Source: Curtobacterium sp. A7_M15
Lineage (GTDB): Bacteria > Actinomycetota > Actinomycetes > Actinomycetales > Microbacteriaceae
Assembly: GCF_030705415.1 (NCBI RefSeq)
Contig: NZ_JAUZED010000005.1
Location: 1-64,000, forward strand
Direction of reading: 5' to 3'
DNA: 64,000 nucleotides
Below are positions 34,282 through 43,541 of the stretch, piece by piece. The notes under the pieces are model-generated. The model made no database searches, was not told the DNA's origin, and was given only the letters and a program-made list of their open reading frames with translations. Numbering within the stretch: position 1 is the first letter of the stretch; each line of letters starts with the position of its first letter. Both the position numbers and the translations under genes were made by a program.

Positions 34282-35526
34282 ATGCCCTCCCTCATCGCCT
34301 GGCTCGACGCCTCCTCCGACGAACAACGTCGCATGCGCGAGATCATCGCCCTGTTCACCGACCGAGACAGCCGCGACGAACTCGGCATCGGACAGATCCG
34401 CGACGCCATCTCGAACGGTCTCTTCCCCGGCACTTCGACCCTGCTGACACGCGCTCGCTACGCGCTCTTCGTCCCCTGGTGCTTCGAGCTCGCCGCACAG
34501 CGACCGGACCCGCGCGAGGCAGCAGCGCGCAACGAACGCACCTTGATCAGTGGACTCCGGCGGAGCAACGAGCGCGGCGTACTCGGCCTCCGCGCAGGAG
34601 AGGCGCTGAAGACGCTTCCCTCCTCGCTGTACTGGGGCACGCTCCGCACCTACGGCATCCTTGACGACTCGATTGAGAGCACGGCGGACTTGCTGAACCG
34701 CCTCCGCGAGCGGGACAGGCGAGGCGTCTCCGCCTCGAGCGAGGACGATCTGCTCGAGCAATCGGGCCTGGCGTGGACGCCGACATTCGAGACGCTGCCG
34801 ATACCGGAAGGCTTCCCGTCATCGGTCAAGGGCGGTTTCGACCTGACGAACGCTGAAGCCGGGTTCCTCCGCGACCGGATCCTCGAACGCGCGCCGGGCA
34901 CGGTGATGGCGCACCTGGTGACGACTGGCATCGCTCCCGACCGCGAGAGTCCGAGTCCGTGGGCCGACCCTGCGACCGATGGTCTGCCTCCGGAAGCCCA
35001 AGACCTCTTACGTCTTGCGGCGGCGTTCTCGATCGTGAATCACGGCGCCGCACTGCTGTACAACCTCATGCTCGCCGAGGAGCGCGCGCAGATCATTGCG
35101 AGTGAGAGCGGCGCCGACGACCCCGACGAGACGGACGCCACTGTCACCGACTACCGGGAGGCCCTGACGGAGTGGGCCCTCGAGGCCGAAGCCGCGGAGA
35201 TCACCGCGTGGAACACGACCGCGCTCTGGGCATGGCTCGCGACGAACTCGTCGGCGCGGATCGCCGGCTCCACTCGCGGCTACGTCGATCAGTGGACAAC
35301 GCACCTCCGCGACACGAATTTTGCATCCATCGCGGATGACGACACAGCACGCGGCATGGTCCGAGCCCGCGAACAATCGCAGAAGCGCGGCCTGGCCCGC
35401 CTCGGGAATCCCGACCGCCTCCGTGGCTGGACCGGAGCGTCCGGATCGAACGCCCTCACGTACCGTTGGTCAACTGTCCGCGACATCGTCATCGACATCC
35501 GCGAGGGGTTGGCCCGAGATGCTTGA
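34282..35526 (+). CDS. DUF6361 family protein, first gene of defence-like operon
   Basis: 414-aa soluble protein matching DUF6361 by its opening (PSLIAWLDASSDEQRRMREIIALF), TRARYALFVPWCF, LPSSLYWGTLRTYGIL and the C-terminal RRSWT-like YRWSTVRDIVIDI. No catalytic motif is visible. It overlaps the PLD-like gene by 8 bp, so production is coupled. DUF6361 proteins accompany helicase/nuclease genes in bacterial accessory islands; a sensor or structural subunit is the most one can infer. Confidence 0.78.
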   Translation: MPSLIAWLDASSDEQRRMREIIALFTDRDSRDELGIGQIRDAISNGLFPGTSTLLTRARYALFVPWCFELAAQRPDPREAAARNERTLISGLRRSNERGVLGLRAGEALKTLPSSLYWGTLRTYGILDDSIESTADLLNRLRERDRRGVSASSEDDLLEQSGLAWTPTFETLPIPEGFPSSVKGGFDLTNAEAGFLRDRILERAPGTVMAHLVTTGIAPDRESPSPWADPATDGLPPEAQDLLRLAAAFSIVNHGAALLYNLMLAEERAQIIASESGADDPDETDATVTDYREALTEWALEAEAAEITAWNTTALWAWLATNSSARIAGSTRGYVDQWTTHLRDTNFASIADDDTARGMVRAREQSQKRGLARLGNPDRLRGWTGASGSNALTYRWSTVRDIVIDIREGLARDA

Positions 35527-37279
35527 ACCGCAGACCCGCGCAACGCTGACCGAACAACTGCGACCCCCGACGGGCTTCGAGCTCGTACACGCGGTTGGCA
35601 CGACGTTCACCCTCGGACTCGACACCGCCCTCAGCGTGCCCCTGGCCTTCGCAGCACGAGGAGTCGCCGATCAGCACGACCCCATCGCGATCCTCGACGC
35701 CGTCCGCCGATCCGCCGACCGCGTTGACGTCTTCGCCCAGGCCGGCGAGATCGCCCTTGGCACGCGCAACAACCGACTCGTCGCGTTCCTCGAGCCGATG
35801 CTCCACCCGGTGAGCGTCCCGACCGGCATCTTCCACCCGAAGGTCTGGTTCCTCGAGTTCCGCAACGGTGACGCCTCCGCGTTCCGCTTCGTCTGCGCCA
35901 GCCGCAACCTCACGAGCGACCGCAGCTGGGACGTCGTCGTCAGTCTGGACGGCGTGCCCGGAGACACCGCTGACGCGGCAGGCCTGGAGGCGCGGAACGC
36001 CCCGATCGTCGGCCTGCTCCGGTCGCTCCCCGGCTCTGCGGTCGTTCCGCTCGCTCCGGAGCGTACCGTCCGGATCGAAGGGCTCGCCGCGCGCTTCGCG
36101 CGCGTCGAGTGGGAGACGCCGGACGATCTGGAGGACCTGCGTTTCCACGTCTGGCAGTCAGGTGCACCAGCGCGACCTGATCTGTCAGGCGAGCGGGCCC
36201 TGATCGTTTCCCCGTTCCTCCAGGACAGCGCCTTGGCGACCATCCGGGGAGGGATCCGACGCGAGCTGCTGGTCGTCTCCCGGAGCGAGAGCCTGAACCG
36301 CCTCTCCCCCGGGATGATCGGCGGGCGGACGTCCGCGTTCGTCCTCGATGCCGCAGCCGGCCGCACGGAGGGCGACGAATCCGCGCTCCCGGGCGTCCTG
36401 AGCGGTCTGCACGCGAAAGTCATCGTGGTGAACCGCGAGCGACGGGCCCGGGTGCTGCTCGGGTCGTTGAACACAACTGACGCGGCACTGCACAGCAACG
36501 TCGAGGTGATGGTGGAACTCGCCGGATCCGCCGCGAAGTTCGGAGTCGACGCCACGAGGAAGGCTCTCGGCGATCTCATCGTCGAACACACGGTCGAGCC
36601 GATCGACGAGGCGGACGCCGATGATGAGACTGGTGGGTTCCTCGACGCCGTCCTCCGCGCTGTCGCTGGCGCGCAAATGCGGATCGATGTTGAGGGGGAC
36701 GGACCGTACCGCCTTCGCGTGAGCTGTGTCGACACGGTTCCAGCGACGGACGACGTTGCGTTCTCGTGGCGGCTGCTCACCCGAGCGGACGAGTTCCGTG
36801 AGGGGCTGCCGAGCGAGAACGGTTCGTGGATCGAGTCGGTCGCCCTCCCAGACGTGACGCCGTACCTGATCGTCACAGTCCGTGACGGAGCGGGCGCGGA
36901 GCGGTCGACCGTGGTGCTCGCGGATCTGCACGGTGACCCGGATGATCGGCTCGACGCGGTGATCGCCTCGCACCTGTCAACCCCGACCGACTTCATGCGC
37001 TTCATCACATTGCTGCTCGAACTCGTCGGGCTCGGGACAGCGGGTGCTGGTGCGGGCACCGCGTGGAACACCACCGCGGGTGCTGGTGGAGACCTCGGCG
37101 CCGGGCTCTTCGAATCGTTGATCCGGTCCGTCGGGGCACGCGGCCGCGGACTCGCTGACGTCGATCGCGTGGTGCAGTACCTGCGCGGCCGTGGCGACAC
37201 CTCCATCCTGCCCTCAGGCTTCGACGAGCTGTGGGCGTCGGTGTGGGAGGCTCAACGACAATTGGAAGGCTCGCGGTGA
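35519..37279 (+). CDS. Phospholipase D-like (HKD) nuclease, defence-like operon
   Basis: 586 aa with two PLD-like half-sites. The first has HPK at 106-108 with SRN at 128-130; the second has HAK at 298-300 with GSLN at 315-318. In both, the Asp of HxKx4D is replaced (Glu/Asn region), while H, K and the (S/G)SxN-type residues are kept, as seen in the divergent PLD nucleases of defence systems. The C-terminal 250 residues (beta-rich, then helical) are unmatched. ATG 35519 overlaps the DUF6361 gene; GTGA at the end overlaps the helicase. Confidence 0.82.
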   Translation: MLEPQTRATLTEQLRPPTGFELVHAVGTTFTLGLDTALSVPLAFAARGVADQHDPIAILDAVRRSADRVDVFAQAGEIALGTRNNRLVAFLEPMLHPVSVPTGIFHPKVWFLEFRNGDASAFRFVCASRNLTSDRSWDVVVSLDGVPGDTADAAGLEARNAPIVGLLRSLPGSAVVPLAPERTVRIEGLAARFARVEWETPDDLEDLRFHVWQSGAPARPDLSGERALIVSPFLQDSALATIRGGIRRELLVVSRSESLNRLSPGMIGGRTSAFVLDAAAGRTEGDESALPGVLSGLHAKVIVVNRERRARVLLGSLNTTDAALHSNVEVMVELAGSAAKFGVDATRKALGDLIVEHTVEPIDEADADDETGGFLDAVLRAVAGAQMRIDVEGDGPYRLRVSCVDTVPATDDVAFSWRLLTRADEFREGLPSENGSWIESVALPDVTPYLIVTVRDGAGAERSTVVLADLHGDPDDRLDAVIASHLSTPTDFMRFITLLLELVGLGTAGAGAGTAWNTTAGAGGDLGAGLFESLIRSVGARGRGLADVDRVVQYLRGRGDTSILPSGFDELWASVWEAQRQLEGSR

Positions 37280-40200
37280 GCGGGTTCGACGCGAACGCCG
37301 TGCTCGCCGGCCTGAAGCCGTTCCAGCGAGACGCGGTGCACCACGTGTTCGAGCGGTTCTACGGCGACGACGCTGGTTCTGGCCGATTCCTCGTCGCGGA
37401 CGAAACAGGTCTCGGCAAGAGCGTCGTCGCCCGGGGCGTGGTGGCGCGTGCGGTGGAGCACCTGCAGAACGTCGACGAGGTGAAGCGGATCGACGTCGTC
37501 TACATGTGTTCGAACGCGGACCTGGCACGGCAGAACCTCGCGCGCCTCAACGTCACCGGCGCCGACACCGCACCACTCACGACACGCCTCAGTCTGCTCG
37601 CACTCGAGGTACCACGGCTTCGCGCAGACGAAGGATCGACCGAGAAGAAGGTCAACCTGGTGTCCTTCACGCCGGCGACCTCCGGATTCAGCGTCGGCGG
37701 GGAGCCTGCGGGCAACGCTCGGGAGCGCGCACTCATCGCGATCCTTCTCCGCGAGCTGTTGACGCTGAACGACGACGAGTGGCACGCGACGCTCCGGCTG
37801 TTCAAGCGCCGAGTGACCTCAGTCGAGCGCTTCCACTGGCGCGTCCTCGACGTCGCACGCGAGATGGGACAGCGAGACGGAAGCGACCGTCCGGAGCCGG
37901 ACCTCGAGACGCTCAACGGCTTCCGCGATGCGCTCGGTCAAGAGGCACTTCACGAGTTCCGGTCGGTTCTCGCGCTCGTCACCGGTCATGGCGCAGACGA
38001 TCGCGACTTCGACAGCGTGTGGAATCGAACAGGAGCGTTGCTCGGACGGATGCGGCGAGCGCTCGCGAAGGCGAGTCTGCAGGCGCTTGAACCGGACCTC
38101 GTGATCCTCGACGAGTTCCAGCGGTTCCGCGAGCTCCTCGACGCTCCGGAGACGAGCGAAGCGGCGGAGCTCGCGCACGACCTCTTCTCGTTCCCCGGAG
38201 TTCGGGTGCTGCTGCTCTCCGCGACGCCGTACAAGCCGTTCACCCAGGCCGGCGAGGCGGAAGACCACCACCGCGACTTCATGCAGACGATCGGCTTCCT
38301 TGCGAACCGCGATCCTGCGATCACCGCGCAGGTCACCCGAGTTATGACGGAGTATCGCGCGTGCCTCGTGAGCGGTGAGGACGCAACGTCGGCAGCCCGG
38401 GCTGTCAGGATGGCACTGCTCCCGGTGATGAGTCGCTCGGAGCGGCCGAACGTCGCTGGCGGATTCACCCCTCGGATGCTCAGCAGCGCCCCACCGACAA
38501 CGGACGACGTGCTCGACTTCGTGGCACTCCGAGAGTTCGGCGACGAGGTCGGAGCACCGATCGATCTCGAGTACTGGAAGTCGATCCCGTACTTCGCGAA
38601 CTTCATGGACGGGTACAAGCCCGGTGAGCGGGCTCGCGAACGGTTCGGAACACTGGAAGGTGCCCGCGCCCAGGAGTTGCTGGGACGGAGCCGGTCGCTC
38701 GATCGCCGCGACCTCGATGCGCGTCGGGAGATCGACCTCGGGAACGGGTACCTCCGCACGATCGCGGCGGACACGCTGGGGACAGGGTGGTCGGACCTGC
38801 TGTGGGTTCCGCCGTCGATGCCGTACCTCGAGCCCGGGGGTGCATACCGAACCGTGCAGGACGTCACGAAGCGAGTGGTGTTCTCTGCCTGGTCGGGCGT
38901 ACCGACCGCCGTCGCGTCGCTGCTGTCCTACGAGGCCGAGCGGCGAGCGAGCGGAGCTGCGACCCGAAGCGCCAACACCGACGTGATGCGCCTGAACTAC
39001 TCGCTCGAACAGGGGCGTGTTGGTTCCCTCTCGACCCTCGCGCTGTTCTTCCCACATCCCGCCCTCGCCGAGGTGGGAGACCCGCTGGCGATCGCTCGGT
39101 CGTTCTCTCCCGAAGCGGGCGTGGAGGCCGGTCGCGCAGAGGCGCTCGTGGCCGAGCGGCTCGACGACTCGGCGCAGGCCGGACAGCCGTGGGAGGCCTT
39201 CTTCGCGAGACCGACCGGCCTCAGCGAGGACTTCGTCGGCCTGGTCGGTGAGGCGATCGGCGGACCATCGGAGGACCGCGAGGAGGAGTCCGAAGCATCG
39301 AACGGCCTCGTTCGGTTCGTCGAAGCCGCGATCGACCGGATGGTGAGTGATGATCCATCTCGGACGCATCCGGAGCTCGCCCGCTTCGCCATGCACGCGC
39401 CGGGGATCATCGCCTACCGCGCGGTGTCTCGGATCGCGCCGGACACGATCGCCCCCGCCACACGTTGGACGGCGGCGTTCCGGATCGCCAACGGCCTACG
39501 GTCCCTGTTCAACCGTGCCGAGGTGAACGCGGTCCTCGATGCGCGGTACAGCAGCGACGTCCCGTACTGGTCAGCCGTGTTGCAGTACTGCGCCGACGGC
39601 AACCTCCAGGCCGTCCTCGACGAGTACCTCTTCCAGTTGGTGAGCGACCTCGGCACAGCAGAGCTCACTGCCGATCGACTCCTCGACATCTCGCAGCACG
39701 CGGCGTCGGTGCTGTCGCTGCGCACCGTGAACTACGTTGGCCACGACACCGACGTGGACCGCACACAGATCCGCATCCGGTCCCGATTCAGCCTCCGGTA
39801 CGGCGGCCGAACGGGGACTTCCGCCGGCGACGAGCAGCGGCAGGCCGACGTTCGCGCGGCGTTCAACAGCCCGTTCGCCCCGTTCGTCCTCGTCTCGACC
39901 AGTGTCGGGCAGGAGGGGATCGACTTCCACTGGTGGAGCCACGCCGTCGTCCACTGGAACTTGCCGTCGAACCCGGTCGATTTTGAACAGCGCGAGGGCC
40001 GTGTGAACCGCTTCGGCGGCCACGCGATCCGCCGGAACGTCGCCGCAGCGCACTGGGCCGACGTCGTCGATTCCGACGACCCCAACCCGTGGCGCGCGGC
40101 CTTCGAGGCAGCGACAAGGTCCACCGCTGCCGCTGAGTACGGGCACTTTGCGCCATGGTGGGTCTACCCGGGCGACGCCAGTATCCAGCGCATCGTGATG

Positions 40201-40380
40201 GAGCACCCCCTGAGCCGAGACCGGGCCCGGTACGAGCGGCTGCGTGACTCGCTCGCGCTCTACCGACTCACGCTCGGGCAGCCCCGGCAGGAGGACATGG
40301 TGGAGCTGATGAAGCAGCGGGGCGTCGATGGCGCTTCGGTTGCGTCGATTGATCTCCGTCCACCGTCCGCATCGGCCTGA
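37276..40380 (+). CDS. Large SF2 (SNF2/DEAD-like) helicase, defence-like operon
   Basis: 1034 aa from GTG 37276, overlapping the PLD-like gene by 4 bp. Motif I ADETGLGKS near 41-49, Ia-like VVYMCSNADLARQNLARL, motif II LDEFQRF near 278-284 (DEFQ, not DEAD/DEAH), motif III LLLSATPYKP near 315. The C-terminal lobe has VSTSVGQEGIDFHWW near 877 and motif VI QREGRVNRFGG near 905. About 560 residues between the lobes include unmatched insertions. It resembles helicases of DISARM-type systems in style but the gene set differs. Probable ATP-dependent translocase acting on foreign DNA with the PLD nuclease. Confidence 0.87.
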   Translation: MSGFDANAVLAGLKPFQRDAVHHVFERFYGDDAGSGRFLVADETGLGKSVVARGVVARAVEHLQNVDEVKRIDVVYMCSNADLARQNLARLNVTGADTAPLTTRLSLLALEVPRLRADEGSTEKKVNLVSFTPATSGFSVGGEPAGNARERALIAILLRELLTLNDDEWHATLRLFKRRVTSVERFHWRVLDVAREMGQRDGSDRPEPDLETLNGFRDALGQEALHEFRSVLALVTGHGADDRDFDSVWNRTGALLGRMRRALAKASLQALEPDLVILDEFQRFRELLDAPETSEAAELAHDLFSFPGVRVLLLSATPYKPFTQAGEAEDHHRDFMQTIGFLANRDPAITAQVTRVMTEYRACLVSGEDATSAARAVRMALLPVMSRSERPNVAGGFTPRMLSSAPPTTDDVLDFVALREFGDEVGAPIDLEYWKSIPYFANFMDGYKPGERARERFGTLEGARAQELLGRSRSLDRRDLDARREIDLGNGYLRTIAADTLGTGWSDLLWVPPSMPYLEPGGAYRTVQDVTKRVVFSAWSGVPTAVASLLSYEAERRASGAATRSANTDVMRLNYSLEQGRVGSLSTLALFFPHPALAEVGDPLAIARSFSPEAGVEAGRAEALVAERLDDSAQAGQPWEAFFARPTGLSEDFVGLVGEAIGGPSEDREEESEASNGLVRFVEAAIDRMVSDDPSRTHPELARFAMHAPGIIAYRAVSRIAPDTIAPATRWTAAFRIANGLRSLFNRAEVNAVLDARYSSDVPYWSAVLQYCADGNLQAVLDEYLFQLVSDLGTAELTADRLLDISQHAASVLSLRTVNYVGHDTDVDRTQIRIRSRFSLRYGGRTGTSAGDEQRQADVRAAFNSPFAPFVLVSTSVGQEGIDFHWWSHAVVHWNLPSNPVDFEQREGRVNRFGGHAIRRNVAAAHWADVVDSDDPNPWRAAFEAATRSTAAAEYGHFAPWWVYPGDASIQRIVMEHPLSRDRARYERLRDSLALYRLTLGQPRQEDMVELMKQRGVDGASVASIDLRPPSASA

Positions 40381-40492
40381 CAGCCGCACCGCACGGCGGG
40401 TTCCCGCAGAGGGAGGTCGAAACGTCCGCCGTCCGTGCAACGATGTCCTCGACGCAAGACCCGAGCCGGACTCACCCCGAAGGACGACCCAG

Positions 40493-41722
40493 ATGACCGA
40501 CACCGACGAAGCCGATGTGACGCTCGAAGCCGAGGTGGCTGCGGACGATGTCGACCGCGACATCGCGAAGGCGGTGTCGGGTCGCCGAGCAGTCGCGCGC
40601 CAGTACGTCCGCTGGCTGCGGCGTCGCAACCCGTCCGCGACTCCGGCCGAGATCGTCCTCATGCTCGAGCGCCAGTACACGACTGCGATCACGACGGCTG
40701 GAGCAGCGGTCACGGTCGGCTCGATCGCTGCCGACATCGCCATTGCCATGATCCCGGTTGCGGGCCCGGCGGTCGTCGGCGCGAAGAGCGCGAGCGCGCA
40801 AGCTGCGAAGGCAGGGACGAAGGGTGCTATGAAGCTCGCGGCAAAGAACCTCGCGAAGAGTGCCGCGCAGACCGGTGCGAAGGGCGCCGCGGCACGGCTT
40901 CTGCCCGCTGGCGATCAGCAGTTGCAGTTCGAGATCACCGCGGTCTTCGGTCTCGCACTGGCAGACCTCCACGGGATGGACCTCGACAAGGACCAGGCAC
41001 AGGCGCTCGTCCTCGGCCTGACCAACGAACGTGTGAGCCAGCAGCAGATCGCGACGATGGCCAGTGACGTCGCCGAGGTGACTTCCGATGGCGCGATCTC
41101 GACGGGACAGAGGATCGCGGCCGGCCGTGACGACTGGTCGCATTGGGCGACCACGCTGTCCGACGCGCTCCCCGGTGGCGCCGCGCAGACGCTTGTGCGG
41201 ACCATCCAGACCGGCGAACTCGACCCCGTACGCGAAGGTCTCACCGGCAAGCAACGAGCCTCTGTGGAGTACGGCGTCGGCGCGATCACCGGAGGCGTGG
41301 CCCGTTTCGTGTTCGGCCGCGACGTCGTGAAGTCCTCACGGACGGCCTTCCCGGAGGCGCCTGAAGACTTCCCCGACCACCTCGCGCTGACAGTGAAGAC
41401 CGCCTCCGACGACGAGGGGTCGGACAACCGTGCGCTCGCCGCGCTCGAGGATGCCGCTCGCTCGACGGGCACGTGGGTGACCGGAGCCGCCGGCGCAGTC
41501 GGGACTGGAGTTTCCGGCGCTGCGAGCTCAGCGACACGGGTCTTCCGTCGAGTCGACCTGGACGGTGACGGCGTGCCGGATGAGGCCCAGGCCCTCACGG
41601 TCGCGAAGAACGTCGGTGGGCGAGTTGCGGGTGCCGCGGACGCGGTCGGCGGCCGTGTCGCCGGACTGTTCAAGAAGAAGAAGGACGCCGACCTCTCCAC
41701 ACCCGAAGCCGAAGCCGACTGA
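40493..41722 (+). CDS. EcsC-like protein, defence-like operon
   Basis: 409 aa. Acidic N-terminus, basic RRAVARQYVRWLRRRNP, then an EcsC-like core: TTAITTAGAAVTVGSIAADIAIAMIPVAGPAVVG (membrane-seeking), and QLQFEITAVFGLALADLHGMDLDKDQAQALVLGL. The C-terminal region has DLDGDGVPDEAQA, an EF-hand-like DxDxD loop, and a Lys-rich tail. AAGGA lies 8 nt before ATG 40493, 112 bp after the helicase. It could tether the system to the membrane or act as a membrane effector; this is inference. Confidence 0.7.
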   Translation: MTDTDEADVTLEAEVAADDVDRDIAKAVSGRRAVARQYVRWLRRRNPSATPAEIVLMLERQYTTAITTAGAAVTVGSIAADIAIAMIPVAGPAVVGAKSASAQAAKAGTKGAMKLAAKNLAKSAAQTGAKGAAARLLPAGDQQLQFEITAVFGLALADLHGMDLDKDQAQALVLGLTNERVSQQQIATMASDVAEVTSDGAISTGQRIAAGRDDWSHWATTLSDALPGGAAQTLVRTIQTGELDPVREGLTGKQRASVEYGVGAITGGVARFVFGRDVVKSSRTAFPEAPEDFPDHLALTVKTASDDEGSDNRALAALEDAARSTGTWVTGAAGAVGTGVSGAASSATRVFRRVDLDGDGVPDEAQALTVAKNVGGRVAGAADAVGGRVAGLFKKKKDADLSTPEAEAD

Positions 41723-41726
41723 AGTC

Positions 41727-42356
41727 GTGACGAAGACAGGCGCTCGCGTCACTGCCCTCGATCAGATGCTCCGGGACTCGGGCCTTGCCTCGCGTCCGGC
41801 GAAGCGCAGCCCCCGGCTCCCCGAACTGCCGGAAGCAGCGCGGTCGGCGGTGATGCGTCTCTACCGCCAGTTGGGCGGAGTACTCGACGAGCCGGAACTT
41901 CGTCCCGGCTCGTGGGACCTCGCGTACGACGACGTCATCGTCGAACTCGATGAGGAGATGCACTTCAACCGCTACCGTGCCGCAACGCTCGGCGTCAGTG
42001 CCATCGCGAGCGCGCCCTGGGCGGCTGCGTACGACGACTTCTGCCGAGCACATGAGCGGCGATCGGGAACCGGCGGCCGACGGTGGAGCAGTCCTTCGGC
42101 AGAGCGGATGTTCGGGGCAGCCGCACCTCATTGGACGTTCGAGAGAGGGGGCGCGCCGCGGTGGAAACAGCGAGCACTCTACGACGCCATGAAGGACATC
42201 GCATCTGCAGCAGGTGTGGTCCGGCTGTCGAGGGTCTCCGTGTACGACATGGTTGAGGGAGTTCGACTCGAAGACCTGCTCCGGGGCCGAGCCTTCGTCG
42301 ATCCTTCGGTTCTCCGGACCTTCGTCGACTCGCGCGCTCTCAGCGTGCACAGATAG
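41727..42356 (+). CDS. Nuclease-like protein of unknown family, defence-like operon
   Basis: 209 aa from GTG 41727, 4 bp after the EcsC-like gene. The segment SWDLAYDDVIVELDEEMHFNRYR has the D-x(n)-E-x-D-x-x-x-H arrangement seen in Vsr and DUF559-type PD-(D/E)XK endonucleases (compare RPDLVF...VFVDGCFWH of the vsr product at 22732). The rest, with MDERMFG-like SAERMFGAAAPHW and a C-terminal helical part, is unmatched. No signal peptide or helix. A nuclease role is an inference from motif spacing only. Confidence 0.6.
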   Translation: MTKTGARVTALDQMLRDSGLASRPAKRSPRLPELPEAARSAVMRLYRQLGGVLDEPELRPGSWDLAYDDVIVELDEEMHFNRYRAATLGVSAIASAPWAAAYDDFCRAHERRSGTGGRRWSSPSAERMFGAAAPHWTFERGGAPRWKQRALYDAMKDIASAAGVVRLSRVSVYDMVEGVRLEDLLRGRAFVDPSVLRTFVDSRALSVHR

Positions 42357-42420
42357 GTCCGATCGCAGTCGCGCTGAGTGTGCCGGCTCCTCTCACTGGC
42401 GATCACCATCCCGCGCCCAG

Positions 42421-42500
42421 CACTCACCACGTCAACACGAATCGCCCTCGCGTCGTCAGCCTCCGGCCGCTCCTGTGCTTTCTCCGCTTGCGAGCCCGTC
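42421..42500 (-). pseudogene. 3' fragment related to the quinone oxidoreductase gene
   Basis: About 75 bp, roughly 80 percent alike by eye to the 3' end of the quinone oxidoreductase gene at 45919-45992, beginning with the same ACCACGTCAACACGAA. It ends in GRFVLTW-like coding in one frame. Probably the tail of a lost paralogue. Confidence 0.5.
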
Positions 42501-42639
42501 TGCCGGACTTCGGCGTTAGCCAATCCGCGATCTCCAGGTCGGGGCAGGCGTAGGCGACCCACCGGTTCGCGAGCCGAGGGCGGCCGCTCGATGGTTGCGC
42601 GACTGAACGAGGTGTTGCGGCCGATCGGTACGGGCACGG

Positions 42640-42870
42640 CGAGGTGGGGATGACCGTGATGACGCTCAACGAGCACTCGGGCATGACCGCTGGCTCAGTG
42701 CAGGTCGGCACCGTGAATCGGGCGAAGGGGCTCGAGTGCAAGCAGGTGCTGTTGGCGCACGTCGAACCGCGGGCTGCTCGAGCCGGTGACGTGCAAGCCG
42801 TCCGAGACGGAGCGGGATCGCGGCCGGCGCGAGCTGTGAGTCGGCATGATCCGGACGCAGGACGGTCGAG
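42640..42870 (+). pseudogene. C-terminal fragment of a UvrD-type helicase
   Basis: GSVQVGTVNRAKGLECKQVLLAHVEP matches SF1 motif V (VGTxHRAKGLEF); after a one-base shift, PSETERDRGRREL, a TGA, and VGMIRTQDG match motif VI (RRELYVGMTRARDG). It is thus the far C-terminal part of a NERD/UvrD-type helicase with a frameshift and a nonsense codon. The matching N-terminal part is at 32725-32906. Confidence 0.7.
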
Positions 42871-42878
42871 GTGATCGA

Positions 42879-43541
42879 TCAGCCCCGCCCGCCGCTCTCG
42901 CCGAGGACCAACTCCGAACCAGCCCACCGCACGAGTACGGGGTCGTGCGTTGCGACGACGACAGCCCCACCGTTGCTGCGCAGCATCGCCAGACTGTCTC
43001 GCACGCGCTCCGCGCTGATGTCGTCCAACGACGCCGTGGGCTCATCGGCGAGGAGCACACGGGGCCGTTGCACGAGGACCCGGGCGACAGCAACCCGCTG
43101 TTGCTCACCACCGCTCAGCAGACCGGCCCGGGACCTTCCACGTCCGCCGAGTCCGACGGTGTGCAGCGCCTCCTCGATCCGCTCCGCGAGCGCGTGACGT
43201 GTCTGGCCGTGCCGGGCCACGGCTCGCAGGTTCCGTTCGACGGACCACTCCGGGACGACGGCGTGGTCCTGCGTGACGAACCCGATCGTCGCTCGTCGGA
43301 GCAGTCGCCGCTCCCGCGCGCTCGCGCGGTGCACGTCTCGGCCGAGGACGCGGACGACCCCACGGGTGGGCCGTTGGATGCCGCCGAGGCATCGGAGCAG
43401 CGTGCTCTTGCCCTGTCCGGAGACGCCGCGCACCGCGACCGACTCGCCCGGTGCGAGGGCGAGCGACAGGTCCTCCCACAGTGTCCGCGTTGCGACGTCG
43501 TATCGCAGCGCGTCGGTCTCGAGGAGTCGCTGGTCGGTCAT
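42879..43541 (-). CDS. ABC transporter ATPase of the bacteriocin operon
   Basis: 220-aa ATP-binding subunit, MacB/LolD-like. Walker A GVSGQGKST near 40-48, Q-loop VTQDHAV, signature LSGGEQQRV, Walker B VLLADEPTASLDD and switch His in VATHDP. ATG 43541 overlaps the permease stop by ATGA. With the permease it powers export of, or self-protection from, the lactococcin-972-like peptide. Confidence 0.92.
   Translation of the reverse strand: MTDQRLLETDALRYDVATRTLWEDLSLALAPGESVAVRGVSGQGKSTLLRCLGGIQRPTRGVVRVLGRDVHRASARERRLLRRATIGFVTQDHAVVPEWSVERNLRAVARHGQTRHALAERIEEALHTVGLGGRGRSRAGLLSGGEQQRVAVARVLVQRPRVLLADEPTASLDDISAERVRDSLAMLRSNGGAVVVATHDPVLVRWAGSELVLGESGGRG

Noticed and set aside
34282-42356. Naming the operon DISARM
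   Set aside because: No DUF1998 protein and no methylase in the operon; only helicase plus PLD are shared in type.
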